A DNA stretch of 64,000 nucleotides from Tretioscincus oriximinensis (Eukaryota > Chordata > Lepidosauria > Squamata > Gymnophthalmidae): NCBI GenBank assembly GCA_022410635.1, contig JAJVDF010000189.1:1840483-1904482 (forward strand). Direction: 5' to 3'. Shown in pieces: positions 1 to 12,450 of this stretch (within the stretch, counting starts at the first letter, position 1; each line of letters begins with the position of its first letter). Both the position numbers and the translations under genes were made by a program. The notes beneath the pieces were generated by a model that saw only the letters and a program-made list of their open reading frames with translations, ran no database searches and had not been told where the DNA came from.

Positions 1-278
1 GCTTGGATAGTTTCAAGACAGGACTAGACAGGTTTATGGACACTAAGGGTATAAATGGATACTAAGATAGTTGTCTGGATGTAGCCTCCGGGATGGAGCA
101 ACAGGCAGGACTTTTGAAATACCATTTGCAGGGAGTCACGAACAGGAGCAGCATATTTTGCTTTCCTCTGTTCGGACTGCCCAGGTGCATCTGGTGGGCC
201 TTTGTGTGACACAGAATGCTGGACTCGATGGGCTGTGGCCTGATCCAGTATGGCTCTTCTTATGTTCTTATGTTCTTA
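1..278 (+). mobile_element. CR1-type LINE, 3' end
   Basis: This is the last stretch of reverse transcriptase C-terminal coding (SFKTGLDRFMDTK-like) followed by the short 3'UTR and a terminal tandem octamer TTCTTATG. The same 3'UTR recurs about a dozen times in this window on both strands. A short octamer tail in place of poly(A) is typical of the CR1 clade. The element is cut by the window edge at its 5' side. The family name is inferred from the tail and from RT motifs in longer copies. Confidence 0.85.
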
Positions 279-1502
279 AATCATTGTGAGATCTGAATAA
301 AGCCTAATAGCTTTTCTCTCCTTTTACCCCAACTATTTGGAGAGAATCCCCAGAACACTGTCTTCCTGTGAGGCAAGCAAAGATCAGAATGTTTTCATTT
401 TGGATTAAATGAAAAAAAAAAACCCAGACAGTGAGAACTCCCTTTTTTTCTTCCAGTGGGAATGGGGTTCTAGAGAACCTATTTCAGTGGTAAATGAAAG
501 CATGATACCTAAATGAGTCCCTACAGATCAGGAACTCTCATGGAGGCTAGACTGGAACAGATGTCATCAGACACGCGTTATTTTTCTAGTCCAAGGTTTG
601 CTGTGGTACCATTATTAAGTTTGTGCTACTTACCAGAATCATGACATTCAGAAAAGCCCATCATCTGTACTTCCTTTGCGGCAACGAAGGCGATTCCAAA
701 CGTACTANATCCAGAAATGTACTAGGATTTCTCCTTCCATACCTAGTATGGNCTACGAAATGTTCAAGACAGTATCCTTTACGCATAGGACAATGCTCTG
801 AGCCTCTCTTGGACTTTGTGAGGGCTCTGAGCCCTGTTGACCACTATTACCATCCTCTCTGGGTCTACAGTCTGTTCCTCCAGCAGGCAATCTACTCCTT
901 GGTGCTGTTCTGACACACTCTTTTAATCCATTTTCAGTTCTAAAGAACTGGATTAAATAAGGGGGGAAATGTGTCTATTCTTCCTCCCCCCCCCCCCCAT
1001 TTTAGTCCAGTTCTTCAGAATGGGGATTAAAAGTATATGATGGAACAATACATTAGAGGATATGTAAACACCATAAAATAATTCCTAGGAAGGAAATACT
1101 GGACTTGTTTTCAGCTTTACAAAGGCTGCATCTAGGTATCACTTATTTAGTCTACTACTAGTGAATATTCCTATTCCCAGTGTGGAGTGCTGTGGGCTAG
1201 TAGTTAGGCAGCGGTGTGCAGGCGCTCTGCCCAATCAGCATGGGTGCCCTGTGGCTTGCAGAGGGCAACAAAGGGTGCTGGTGGTTTGGATTGAATGGCA
1301 TGGGGTTATGGCAGGGAGGTGACCTGACTGCGGTCAGTTACATTGGGTGACGAACTCTAGTGTGTCAGAATGGTTGGCGACCACAGGCGGGTTTAGTGGC
1401 CAATGATGTGTGTGCAAGGTGATGGACAATGATTGTGTTCACTTACCTTGCGAAGAGGTCTGATCACCACAAAATACTTTAGCAATATAGATATTTGGAT
1501 AT
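279..1502. other. ESRRG intron sequence, no gene seen
   Basis: Unique-looking intronic DNA. It includes a cytosine homopolymer at about 985-998 between two similar A/T-rich flanks, and a more GC-rich patch (about 1190-1450) that may be an old unclassified repeat. The open frame at 623-913 has internal ambiguous bases and no recognisable domain. Confidence 0.4.
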
Positions 1503-1795
1503 CCTGGAATAGCTCAGTCACTAAGGAATCCGTCTCTCATCTGGGAGATCCGGTTTCGAAGCCCTGTGTTGGATGTGNGGAGGAGTGAGCACTTTCTACT
1601 AGCCTGTAGCTCTAGCCAACCCAGCTATTCGAAAGCATTAATTGCAAGAAATTGCAACTGACTAAAGTAGATACATGGGAACCACCACAGACTTGTGGGG
1701 AAGATAGAATGTCAGCCTTTGGGCAAAAAATATCCTTGTAAGCTGCTTTGAGTCCCTTTGAAAGGTGAGAAAAGTGGGGTATAAGAACCCAGTTA
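1503..1795 (+). mobile_element. Sauria-SINE-like tRNA-derived SINE
   Basis: The tRNA-like head has an A-box-like segment (TAGCTCAGTC) and a B-box-like segment (GGTTTCGAAGCC) near 1507-1563. It is followed by a body with the block GCCAACCCAGCTATTCGAAAGC, which I recognise as resembling the Sauria SINE body of lepidosaurs. The element ends in GGTATAAGAACCCAG followed by a pyrimidine triplet tail. A reverse-strand copy of the same family lies at 27711-27998. It is a repeat and not a functional tRNA gene. Confidence 0.8.
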
Positions 1796-1808
1796 TTCTT
1801 CCTCCTCT

Positions 1809-1840
<32 letters not shown>

Positions 1841-1950
1841 TTTGTCTTTCTCTTTCTTCCTCTTTCTCTTTCTTCCTCTTTCTCTTTCTTCCTCTTCCTT
1901 CCTCTTCCTCTTCCTCTTCCCCTTCCTCTTCCTCTTTCTTGTTCTTCTTC
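1796..1950 (+). repeat. Polypyrimidine (CTT/CCT) SINE tail
   Basis: About 150 bases made almost wholly of C and T, mixing CTT, CCT and TTTCTC units, directly at the SINE 3' end. It generates spurious K/R/E-rich frames on the minus strand and P/S/L-rich frames on the plus strand. Confidence 0.85.
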
Positions 1951-4689
1951 AGGCACTGGCTGAAGTGCTTTCAGAATATTGGTGCTTTTTCCCACACTTT
2001 TGAGCTAAAGTGGAATAAATAAATGACGTCTGGATGGGGCTTTCCAAATGCCAGGAAAAATCAAACTGAATCCTAAAAAAAATGGAATGGAAAAGAAGCA
2101 GTGGAAACCCTTACTTGGCCTTTAAGAATGATCCATCCTCCAAAAAATAAGTAAATAAATGTTGAAGACATCGAATAAATTGTCTCCTTTAAGGTATTAC
2201 TAACTGGACATGAAAACCACAGTTGAGATATTCATTTTTGCTATATAGAATGCTTCCTCAGGAAAGACATTGATGAGGGTGGAAATGCCAAAGGCTTTTT
2301 TAGTATTTTTTCCATATTTCTCCAAGCGTTGGTTTTATGAATTAATGGCAAGTGGATAAAATCCAGGATCTATTAAATTGCTCCATCAGCTACCTCTTGT
2401 AACATAGTGATACTGGAGACTATTAGAGTGTAATTGCATCTGTATGTAAATCAGAGTTTGTTAAAAAAATATATCTGTAGTAGATGCCATACCGCCTTCT
2501 ACATCAGAGGAAAAAAGATATTGCTAGGCTGGGGCAAAGATGAGAATCATAGCTGGTAAAGCAATTCAATTGTTTGTGTCTATTTATGAGTTTCTGGATA
2601 GATTTACAGTGCCTTGGACTAAACAACAGAAAAATGGTACAGAAGAACATGCCTAGCAGGGGTTAAGTTCTTATGCCTGCACAGCAGCCTATTTCTGTCA
2701 ACACTGGGCTTGGGAAACAAACATTTATGCTTTATGAAATGAAAGTGTATTTTTGAAGACTAGCCGTCAGATATTTTTTGCCCTTCACACTTTCAAATGC
2801 TTAGCCTTTTTTGTAAGTTGACTGCAAAGTGCATCAGTTTCCCAAGCCAAAAAAAAAGGGGGGAAATCAGGGGGAGCATTAGACAGGGAAATCTTGACAA
2901 GTGCCCATGGCGTCATTGTCAAGTACGTGAGCATCAAGTTGAAGATGGCAGGAAGGTTGGCACAGAGCAGGCTTCCTTCAAGCCTATTACCTCCAGGGTA
3001 CCTGATTCTTGAGAAGCTTTTCAATCCTTCCAAATGACGTTATTCCAAACTGTCATCTGGTTTATTTGGAGCACACTGTCTCGCAGATAAACATGCTATT
3101 TAACTGCAGGTCAAGGTACGGAGTCTTTCTGTTAGCAAAATGCCTGGGATACATTAAAAGGCAGTGACATGCAGAGAGAGACGGGAAGAGATCAAAGTCG
3201 TCACCAGTCAACATGGAACTGGTCTGCGCTGAGGGGTGGATAGGAGTTCTGTTTTTAAAAAATCATAATGTAGTTGAACGTTCATTGATATGGTCTGCTA
3301 AATACTAGGGATTAAAGTACTGCATATAATATAAATAAGTAACTTGGAGCGTACTAATAAGACAGCCTTTTCTGTGCCCAAGGAAATGTTTTAGTGACGA
3401 GAGATCAAGAAACACTGAGTAGAGTTGATTGCTGAAATGATATAGAGAGACAATTCAGGAATTTCATTCTAAGAAACAAAACTCCTTGCCATAGGAATCT
3501 TGAAATGACTAGATGTCTTTGAATATTTAATAAACATAGTTAATTACTGTATCTCAAGTGAATTTTTATTTATTGTTTATAGCATTTGTTTCCCACCATT
3601 TATGGCAAGATCCCAGGGCAAGTCATAAAATAATAAAGCAAACAACAAAGTGTATTTAAAAGTAACATACATCTATGGATGCACATTTTATCAGGACACA
3701 TTGCATGCTTTATAAATTACATGTATAACACAGGTTTTATTAATATTCGTATTCAGATAAATCATCATCAAATTTAACGCCACTTTCACATTAAATCTAT
3801 ATAGTTTTAGATGCAGCTTTCAAAGCAAAAATTAGGAAAGTATTTATGCCCAATATTTAACAGATTTATTTTTATTTTTATAATTTATATAGCTTTTGAT
3901 TGATATATGCATGTTATTTATTATGAAAAAGATCAGGTCATGAAAAACATTCTGTCAAATTAGCCTCCCCTTACCACCCCCTTTCCCTATGAGAGGAATA
4001 ATACTAAATTATCTCAAATTATCTAATATCATCTTTATATTTGGCAAAATGAACCTTTTTGTAATATAACACAGGCAATAATTTAACCCACTTTCTCTTC
4101 ACCTTAAGATTTGGTTTATTTATAATATTATCCATTCAATAATCTAATTGATCTTCTTTTGCTTTTCAGTGTAAAATGACTGATACTGCTGATATTAATA
4201 ATTGTTTTATTAAATAATGATAATCCTCACTAATATCTGCCTCATCCAATATCAGTAGGACGCACTCTTTCCAGACCAGATTCTATTTGACCCTATAATT
4301 ACATTAATCTGTTCTATTATTAACTCCCAAAGGTAAAAAAGGGTCATTTTTTGTATACTAAAAGTTTATTTGTATTATGCATGTAAACAGTCCTCGTGTA
4401 TATATGCATATCTAAATTAAATTAAATAAACATTTTGTCAAATGTAAAATCTGAATGAATTGAACACACTTCAGGGCAATGTTTAATAAATGTTGTCTTG
4501 CAATCTGCTATTATAGTTTTGAAACAGTAAATTAATTTGTAAGACAGAAATCTGAAGTGTGCACTAAATATCAGTTTGCAGCAAACATGTTTGAAGTCGT
4601 AATTTGGAAAGGGGAGGGGGTAATTGAAAATTAAAAGTTATTTTATAATCTGAAGTGATTTTATTGCCTTTTGCTTAATTAAATGCCTC

Positions 4690-5110
4690 TGAAGTATGGG
4701 ATACATTGTTGTAGTTTTTTTAAAAAATTGTTACTTTGTAAAATGCAGGGACAAAAGGGCTCGACTGCAACTTTAAAGTTCCGTGCACGTAAATGTCAAT
4801 AGAGTGCCTTCTCCATCATCAGCACTAAATTCACATTGATGCCTCTTTTCTTCTCTGTATTGATCCTTTCATGAGAACGTAGATTTGTATCTGTTAATTA
4901 ATGCGTCCTGAAACAGCGTTTGTATTAATCAGGCAGATAAGAAAAATTGGATGCCTGCACCCTCATGACAACCGTAAAAGTGCTGGCCCTGATAAAAATC
5001 ATGGACGGACCTCAATAAAAAAGTTCCTCCTTCCACTCAATAAACTAATCATTCTGCTTTTAATTATTCGCCAGAAAGATGTGTGGAGATTGGAGAATGT
5101 GTAAATCTAT
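4690..5110. promoter_or_regulatory. Candidate conserved noncoding element in ESRRG intron
   Basis: Non-repetitive block with clustered homeodomain-type words (TTAATTAATG, TAATTATT, TAATCA) and a few CpG words (GCGTCCTG, ATTCGCC) in otherwise CpG-poor intron. Word content alone cannot show constraint. This is a candidate only, to be settled by cross-species alignment. Confidence 0.22.
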
Positions 5111-5779
5111 TTACTAACAGCAATGTCTGGGAGGGAGAAAGGGGCTGTCACAGGGCAGGGCTACAGGCGATGTTCTCTGTCCATCTGCTGCAAGAGAAAA
5201 ACTGATTCTTGGGGGAGAGAAAAAGGACAGAGCTAATTGAAAATATGCTTCCCTTTTTTAGAGCCTTTCAGATGATTATTTCTATTCCATTTCCTTCCAT
5301 TCCTAACAAGAAGCATGATATTATTCATTGACATATTTCAAGGAGGTTTTCTTGACTTGAGGGATAACACTTGTGATTTTGATCAGAAAACATAATAAAA
5401 TATCCATTTGTCATGCACAAATGGAAATATTAAAAAGCAGCAACAATGAAAACAGCTATAGTGTGAACATTAGATTTCAAATCTGCATCTTCTGATTTTT
5501 CTATTTCAATTTTTATTTGAATGGGATCAGGTGTAACATGAATGGTAATCAAAACTGAACTAAGTGGTCTTTCTACCCATCTGTTATTCCCTCTCACATC
5601 ACATGCATTTATTGTGCAGTAAGGAATGGGTCTTCAGATCTAGAGATCAAAGTGTTTAAAGTTAAATGAACTACAAAAACAGACTGTTCTTCCAGCAGGA
5701 TTCTTGTCAAAGCGCATGTAAGCAGCTCCATAAACAAGTAACTGAAAGCTTTAGACATGTNTTAAGACCCCCTTAAGAA

Positions 5780-5960
5780 AAGCTTGACTAATCCCTTTTG
5801 ATGATTTTATTAAGTACTTGGTGGTGGTTGGTGCCAACTGGCAAACCACTGTGTTTCACCAACATGCCAGGAAATCGCTTCATCATTGGCACCTTATGTG
5901 ATGGGGACATTAGCAGTCAGAGATAATAAATTAACAGCTTCTGTAAACAGGAGCTTGAAA
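5780..5960. promoter_or_regulatory. Candidate conserved noncoding element
   Basis: Balanced-composition block inside AT-rich intron. It has paired TTGGTGCCAACTGGCAAACC and TTGGCACC words (NFI-like half-sites) and a TAATAAATTAACAG homeodomain-like segment. No repeat family was recognised. Conservation is inferred only. Confidence 0.22.
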
Positions 5961-6481
5961 AGGTATGATTGCAAAGATGCTCGCCCTTAGTGATCCTATT
6001 ATGAAAGAAGGAAAGAGAATCGGGGGGAAATGATAACGNAACTTAAATTCGATAAGGAGCATTATTAAATTTTCACTTCCTCTCAGAAATGATGGTCTGA
6101 TTACTACAGTACTAACTTGGCACTGGAGCAGAGGCAGAAGCCATTATGGAAGTAATTAGTGTCTTTTCTGAAGAGGGTCGGTCTTGCTTTTGCTTCTGTC
6201 AAGGTTGAAGTTCAAGAAGCACTTCGCCTGTGGTTGTGATAATCACATTAATTCTATTAAGGTATCAAATGTTTTCTTCTGGATCAAAGTTGTGAGTTTG
6301 TGATACCTAAACAATAAAAAAACTATGCCTTTCAGGTAGAACAGGGCTTTAAAAACAATCAGAGTGATTTTTAGAAATGTGCCTGAAATGAGATCAATTA
6401 CGGTTACTCTTAAGGCAGAATTTGTTTTATTCAAACTGATTGTGACATTAATTGCAAAGATCTTTCTAAAAAGCATNACAT

Positions 6482-6545
6482 ACGAACATATCATGTGCCC
6501 TGCAGGATCAGGGCACAGCACATCAAGTCCAACCTTCTGTCTCAG
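6482..6545 (-). mobile_element. CR1 3' tip fragment
   Basis: Reverse complement of the CR1 3'UTR end: CGAACATATC... GGATCAGGGCACAGCACATCAAGTCC corresponds to the GGACTTGATGGGCTGTGGCCTGATCC core of the full copies. Only the terminal 60-odd bases remain, directly abutting the next repeat. Confidence 0.6.
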
Positions 6546-6950
6546 CATTTGCTTGTGTATTATTTTATTTATTTGTTTTATTTTAGGCATTTATCTCCTA
6601 CCCTTCACCAAAGGTCCCAGGGCGAGTAACAAAAGATTAAAAACAACATAAAAAACACATTAGTAAAGCATTTAAAAGAGCCATTCCCTGCCTCCCTCCC
6701 TTCCTCCCTCCCTCCCTGGAAGGACAAATTCAGAGGGGAGTTAGGAGTCGAGAACCTGGGCAAAGAGGTATGTTTTTATCAGGTGCTGAAAGCTACACAG
6801 TGTAAGTGCCTGGTGGGCCTCTAGAGGGAGGTTGTTCCAGAGTGCATTAGGGTTCCTAGATAAAATGGGGAAATGAATCTTCTCCTTAACAGCCATACGT
6901 TGCCACCATATTTCCTTGTCCTCAGGAGTTTGAATCTCCCACATGCCTGT
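6546..6950 (-). repeat. Interspersed repeat with TTTATTT-type tail
   Basis: It starts with a (TTTAT)-rich tail and a block equivalent to 'cccaccctt..ggtcccagggc', then CAGGTGCTGAAAG and a 'gttgttccagagtg' segment. Related copies occur at 13060-13420, 14830-15060 and 41946-42250. They look like one old non-LTR or SINE-like family whose name I cannot assign. A pyrimidine run (CCTCCCTCCCTTCC) sits at about 6690. Confidence 0.5.
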
Positions 6951-7380
6951 CTGGCCAGCAGTTTAACAATGCTGACCAAGAGATAATAAGAAACTCTGTG
7001 AAGAAATGCAATAGTTTATTTCATATAACTTTCATAGACAATCATTTGTATAATGCATTTACACATCATACATGTTGACACACAAACCCCTTACATTATC
7101 AATGCCACTTATATTTTTATAGTCAGGCAGAACTGGTTCATTTCTTTTAAGTCAATATCGTAACAGGTTTAGATAAGAGTATAATTACTATTTTCTTCTG
7201 CCTCCCATATTCAATGAACTTGATCCATTTCCCACTGTTCGTTAGGTCATTCCTTCTATCCTCAAATATCTCTTACTTCAGATAGTTCAGTCCTTTCAGA
7301 GAAGCAGAAAGCACAAGAAAATAGTAAAGGGCAATGGCTATTTTAATTATGTTTCTGTATTTTTTTTCTTCCTGGTTTAG

Positions 7381-7650
7381 GATTTTCCACTTTATCGCTT
7401 GCTGACCAGATGAGCCTTCTGCAGAGTGCTTGGATGGAGATTTTGATTCTTGGTGTTGTATACCGATCCCTTTCTTTTGAGGATGAGCTTGTCTATGCTG
7501 AAGACTATATCATGGATGAAGATCAGTCTAAATTAGCAGGCCTTCTTGATCTCAACAATGCCATCCTGCAACTGGTAAAAAAATACAAGAGCATGAAGCT
7601 GGAGAAAGAAGAGTTTGTCACCCTCAAAGCTATCGCGCTTGCTAATTCAG
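7381..7650 (+). CDS. ESRRG: ESRRG penultimate coding exon (ligand-binding domain)
   Basis: Encodes 90 codons of oestrogen-related receptor gamma, an orphan nuclear receptor that activates transcription of oxidative-metabolism genes without a hormone. The exon starts after TTTAG at 7379-7380 in phase 1 and reads [20 protein letters not shown], then [20 protein letters not shown] and ends LKAIALANS. This matches the human protein almost residue for residue as I remember it; one visible change is E for D in YAEDYIM. The region is the middle of the ligand-binding domain and contains the nuclear receptor signature around LADQMSLLQ. The exon ends at AATTCAG|GTTGGC, again phase 1, so it can join the exon at 15605 to give Asp. 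The frame stays open into the intron but that part is not coding. Upstream exons lie outside the window. Confidence 0.97.
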
Positions 7651-8339
7651 GTTGGCAGATTGGCATGATGGCTCATGTCACTCCCTTTCCCCCTTTGTCT
7701 AATAACTTCTGCATGACCATTTCTAAGCAGGACAGTAGGAATAAGGAAGTTTTGATTGTACTACTGCAGGAAACAGCAGAATGGCTAGAAACAAAGATAG
7801 TCCAAATTGAGGGACTAGTCTGTGGGAATCAGCATTCGTACAGGGTTTCCAATTTTGTTAAAAGATGCCAGAAAAATTCAGAAGGTATTAAAAGCAAAGA
7901 TGATTTTCAATAAACATAAATGTTGTTCTGCTTAAATCCATTTCATAATCCAGATAAGTCTAATCAGTTCACTAAAACCCAATAGAATGGATGGGCCCTT
8001 GACTAAATGTAATATATGATCCACTTCAATCATGCTACTAAACCCAGTGAACTCAGTAAATAAGGTGAACTCAGGTTTTAGCAGAGAAGGGAGTCAATCA
8101 CTGTTTAATCTTACATAGATGCTTCTTCACCATACAAATTTGATTTCTATGGCAGCTGTTTGACTGACTGATATAACTTGTTCAGAAGGGGTTAAGAAAT
8201 TAAGGAGGGATTCTTCTTTGCATTTGAACTTAAAAGTGCTGAAGCAGTGAGCCAGTGTCTGATAAGTAAAAAATCGTTCGTTCTTTGTTGTTTTTTCTTT
8301 TGTTCCCTCCCCCATGCTTCATTGTGGTCTTAAGTCCCT

Positions 8340-9480
8340 TTTAGCATTTGCATAAAGTTCATGATAGATCCCTCTTTAATGACGTGCCGATCATTAGATA
8401 CCTGTGTGTCAATAACATGCTCTGATGCTATGTTCCATTGACAGTCACAACGTGCCCCTCCATCTGCTTTTGTTTTGACCCTATCTTTGAACTTTATCTT
8501 GGTTGCCGGCCAGTAGTTTTCCCTTTAATTACAAGAAGGAAACTGTCAATAAAATCTGTTAAATGGGATGCAATGAGTGGCTTGAATGGGCGGACGGCTA
8601 TTTGTTCAAATTCTGCAGCATTCAAGGTATTGACAGTTTGTTTTCTGGGGCCATATGTGACGATCAATCTCAGGCTGGGCTCAGCCGCGCTGAAAAATGA
8701 AAAACCAGATTGCTTTTGCTTACTTGTGGATGACGACTTGTGATTTGGCGTGGTCCTAGTGAGATGAGACCTTCTGCCCAAATTGTCCCCCCGAGAGCCA
8801 AGATTGCGTGACTGTTTTTAGAAATAATTTTTAATTGATTTTGTAATTAACAGTTCATCTAGAATATTGATGCATGATTCTTCAGATTGATAGAAGGAAA
8901 ATTGTTTTCAACAATGAAGTGATTCTTCACGATTTGTCTTCATAAGAGGGACAAGCGTTTTAGCATTTTTAATTGGGTCTTGATTTTTTTTTTTAACTGA
9001 AATTGAAAATCAAAATCCAGAAAGATCAGTTTTAAGGGAATAAATTTACATTCTCTATAGGTGTTCATGGTATGACAGCCAGCTCTGGTCTGGTGATCAT
9101 CATTTTTTATTACACGTGTCACGGGATAAATGTCGCTTTCCCCAAATGACTTTATGAATGATATACCAAAATGGTCTGTTGTTATTACAAAAGGCTACGG
9201 TTGCACAGAAATCAGAAACATCTAGAAAACAAGTGCCTTTTGTATTGAAACAGCAGTTTTCAAAGCTTACTGATGTTTGCATATTTGGAGATGATCAACA
9301 TAGTGTTTCAGTCTGACCTGCAGAGATTTAATATGACACTCATTGAAATTATCAGCTTAGCGTAAACATCTGGCTTAATTCAATAATGATTAATGCTCTT
9401 TTGTGCTCAAAATTGGTGAACTGATTTAACAGTAACCTTCCTTCCTCTCTCCTTTTTTTAACCCGTGCATCAGGATTAGA
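8340..9480. promoter_or_regulatory. Candidate cluster of conserved noncoding elements
   Basis: About 1.1 kb downstream of the penultimate exon without recognisable repeats. CpG-containing words are unusually frequent for this AT-rich intron (TGACGTGCCGATCATTAG, TTGCCGGCC, GGGCGGACGG, AGCCGCGC, TGACGACTTG, TTACACGTGTCACGG). TGACAG and TAATTA-type words for TALE and homeodomain factors recur. Retained CpGs and absence of transposons suggest constraint. This is inference from composition. Confidence 0.3.
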
Positions 9481-11678
9481 ATATTAAAATGAGCCAAATA
9501 TCGCTAGCTCTGTTATTCTATTTCATTATGTTTTGAAGTAGGCAGTTTATGAAAGAAGATTGATGTCTTCACTCATTTTGGCTAAGGAAGGCAGTTCAGA
9601 TAAGTTCTGATGCCATCTTCATTCTGCTTCTAAATTTTTATAGATATTCCCTTTTCTGAATTGAGGGTTTTTTAAAAAAGAGGGTAGATGGACATGGAAC
9701 TGGCTCATGTTTCTTCCATTATCCTAAAAGTTCCCTGTAAACTTCACAGTAAAGGTGAATGGCATTTGGTCTTTATCTCTTATGTCACCTAGAGAAGCAC
9801 AGGGCTGAGATAGATGGGAAAGGACTTTGAGGTCCTGTCCTGATAGACTAAAAAAAAAAAGACCTTAAATTAAATCAGTCAACACTGACCCCACTGGTGT
9901 TCTGCTTAAAGTTTGCAAAAAAACGATCTCGATTAGCACTGGCCTCACAGAAAAGGGAGTTTCCAGGGATTTCCCCAAAAAGGAACAATTCTGCACCTGG
10001 AAGAGAAAAACCTGGTTCCCAACTCTCCAGCATGATAGAGATTTAAAAAATGCACCAGAGGTAAAAGATACTAAACAGCTGCTATGCCAGTGACTTAGCA
10101 AACAGAGTTTGGGGCTTTATGTCCCAGGTAGTGTTTTGCACACTTCCAAGGCAGCATGGAGAACCAAATCAGGGGCCCTAAGATGGGGGGGAGGGGGGCA
10201 GCTTTGGTCAGAATGTGGAGGGAATTCCATACTCTGATCAATCTTTCACTGGCTTAAAAGTTCAAGAGGGAGAGAAATTTGTAAAGGGACATGTGTGAAA
10301 GCTGAACGAAGGGATTAAAAATTCAACTGGCTACATTGATCGTCACCACATATCCTTTGATTGACTATTGGCACGAAGAGTTTCCAGCCCTTTCTTTCCA
10401 TTCCTCACAACTGGATGATTTCCTGAGAAACGATCTCAATCCTAGAAAACTGGGTTGAGTAATGCTAGAAAATATAGTTTTGGAGATAACTGAATCAGAA
10501 TTCAGCCTTCTTACTCTCAAACTAGACTATTTTCTGCAGTCGGAACAGAACCAGTGAGCTTCATTTCATTTTTGTTTTCAAGATTATTTAACTAAAAATA
10601 ATTCCACTTTTGGATTAGATAGTGTGAAAAAGAAAATGACTCACCATTGCTGAAGCTGGCACAAAGTACTCCTAGGTTTTCTGAGGAACGTGCAGAGTTC
10701 CTATCTCTATGTAATTTATTAATTTCCATTTTTATTTTGTTTTTGCTTTGCTCTGTGTATTCTACCAATTGCAGAAAGTATTTGCATAACAAAAATCAGT
10801 AAGCTCAATTAAAATGAAAGACAATGGTTGGCCAAATATTCCCATGTCTGATTGCTGCCAAGGAATATGTTGCCAAGGAAAAAATATGAGCAAACCAAGC
10901 CAACTAATTNGTATCTTACATGATATATGTAGCAATGGCAAACAAAACAAAACAATAACGGTCCTCTCTGCCTTGAACCTTATTTTGGAATATATCTTGG
11001 AACAGAGGTCTGCCATCTGCATACTAGTATAGGCTATCATAGGCCCCATGGTCCAGGGAATTGAGAAATTCCAAAGTTCTGGCAGCACACAGGAATTAGC
11101 TATACAGGTCCTCATAAAGGTATTTTGAAAATGCTCTGGTTTAGAATTCTACCAGTCTTTAGCTATATAATGCATACAAGAAACAATTTGGCTCCAATGA
11201 GTGCTTTGTTTACTCATGCAGAAAAAAAATGTCTCTGAATATTTTCCAAAACATGTTTGTACCAATTACTTCACGCATAAAGGCAGGTGAACTGTTTGCA
11301 GCATAATAAAAAGTATTTTCTCGTCTCTTGTTGCTCTTACTAAGTGCTCCTATGTATTGATTGGGAAATGCCAAATGGAAGGATGTTCACAGGTTTGTTT
11401 GTTTTTAATTATTTCATCAAAAAACAGCAACTTGTACTTCCAGACAGACACTTGGAAAGGCTTTCATTCTTTGGGAGCTAAAGTGGCAGAGGATTTAAAG
11501 TTCTTCCTGCAGATGTGATGTTTTCTCTTACTGAGTGAATATTTAAAAAGGACTATTTACTGAAACTAGGCAAGGATAAAACTGATAACCCACCTTCTCC
11601 TTTGAAAGGATTTCCCATTTCCTTTAATAAATCTTAAATTGTTCTAGATTTAACGCATTAGATTCAAAATAGCTGATC

Positions 11679-11936
11679 CAGATTTATTTATATTTATATC
11701 CCACCCTATACCCAAAGGTCTCAGGGCGGACAGCCATGGGGGATCGGGGTGCGCACATAGCTTTTGTTACATTCTTCACAACAGGCACTCTGTGACGTAG
11801 GCAGGGCTGAGAGAGTTCTAAAGAACTGTGATCAGCCCAAAATCACCCAGCTGGCTTCCTGGAGGTGTGTGGAATCGAACCGGGAGACTACCAGATAAGA
11901 GTCTAACATCCTAACTACTACACCAATCCGGCTCCC
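11679..11936 (-). mobile_element. tRNA-derived SINE
   Basis: On the minus strand it begins GGGAGCCGGATTGGTGTAGT (A box) with B box GGTTCGATTCC at 11871-11881. It continues with CCAGCTGGGTGA and CTCTCTCAGCCCTGCCTAC, a reptile SINE body I recognise. The 3' part ends in a 'ctgagacctttgggtatagggtggg' LINE-like tail followed by A/T-rich repeats. Relatives are at 25530-25755 (plus) and, more decayed, 59430-59590 (minus). Confidence 0.75.
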
Positions 11937-12199
11937 TGAATATATCCTAGAATAAGACCCAAGATTGCCATTTGAGGTTTACAGAAAAAAGGTCACAGAC
12001 TTATGCACATATCCTAAACAGGTTAAAACCTTCATAGCCAAATGCGTGGCATCCTAGAGCNCTGAACAAAATGTGCTGATGACATTAAGGACTTTATTGC
12101 TTTTCCTTGAATAATCCTGAACAGGTAAAGTGACAGGTGTTCAGAGAAGAGCAAATATTATCCGACTTTTAAGAGTCGCAAAAGAGATGATCTGGGGAA

Positions 12200-12450
12200 A
12201 TGCAAATCACTCATTTTGCTGAAATACCTCAAAAAACTTAAACAGATCCTGAACTACTTGACCAGCAAACATGTTGAAAACCCTGCAGTGATTGCAAGAA
12301 GCCAACTTGGATTTGTCAAGAACAAGCCCTGACAGGCTAATATTCTTCTTTCGTCCTTTTTTTGTTATTATTAACCCAAAACCTGCTTAGTAGATCTAAG
12401 GGATGCTGTGGGCATAACACATAGTGTGTCATGATATTCTGATCAGCAAG
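12200..12450 (+). mobile_element. Decayed LINE reverse transcriptase fragment
   Basis: Conceptual reading gives a broken SQLGFVKNKP..QANIL stretch, which resembles the 'QHGFxKGKSCLTNL' motif of CR1-like reverse transcriptases. Frameshifts and stops are present. This is a weak call based on one motif. Confidence 0.35.

Larger units (their letters stand above)
1951..6480. other. ESRRG intron, mostly unique AT-rich DNA
   Basis: Long AT-rich intronic stretch with no coding exon that I can recognise. Two sub-blocks look like candidate conserved noncoding DNA and are listed separately. 2784-3033 is open on both strands, but its codons do not resemble any family I know. Confidence 0.4.

Noticed and set aside
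1190..1450. CpG island or promoter
   Set aside because: Only mildly GC-rich, few CpGs, no exon nearby; probably an old repeat.
1503..1570. tRNA gene
   Set aside because: A- and B-box-like words are present but the cloverleaf is not supported and the body and tail are those of a SINE.
1612..2022. Arg/Lys/Glu-rich and Ser/Leu/Pro-rich frames
   Set aside because: Both are the polypyrimidine tail of a SINE read on either strand.
7651..7913. Open frame continuing past the ESRRG exon
   Set aside because: It reads intron after a GT donor; the next real exon at 15605 restores the known protein.
11871..11936. tRNA gene on the minus strand
   Set aside because: Same reasoning: this is the promoter head of a tRNA-derived SINE.
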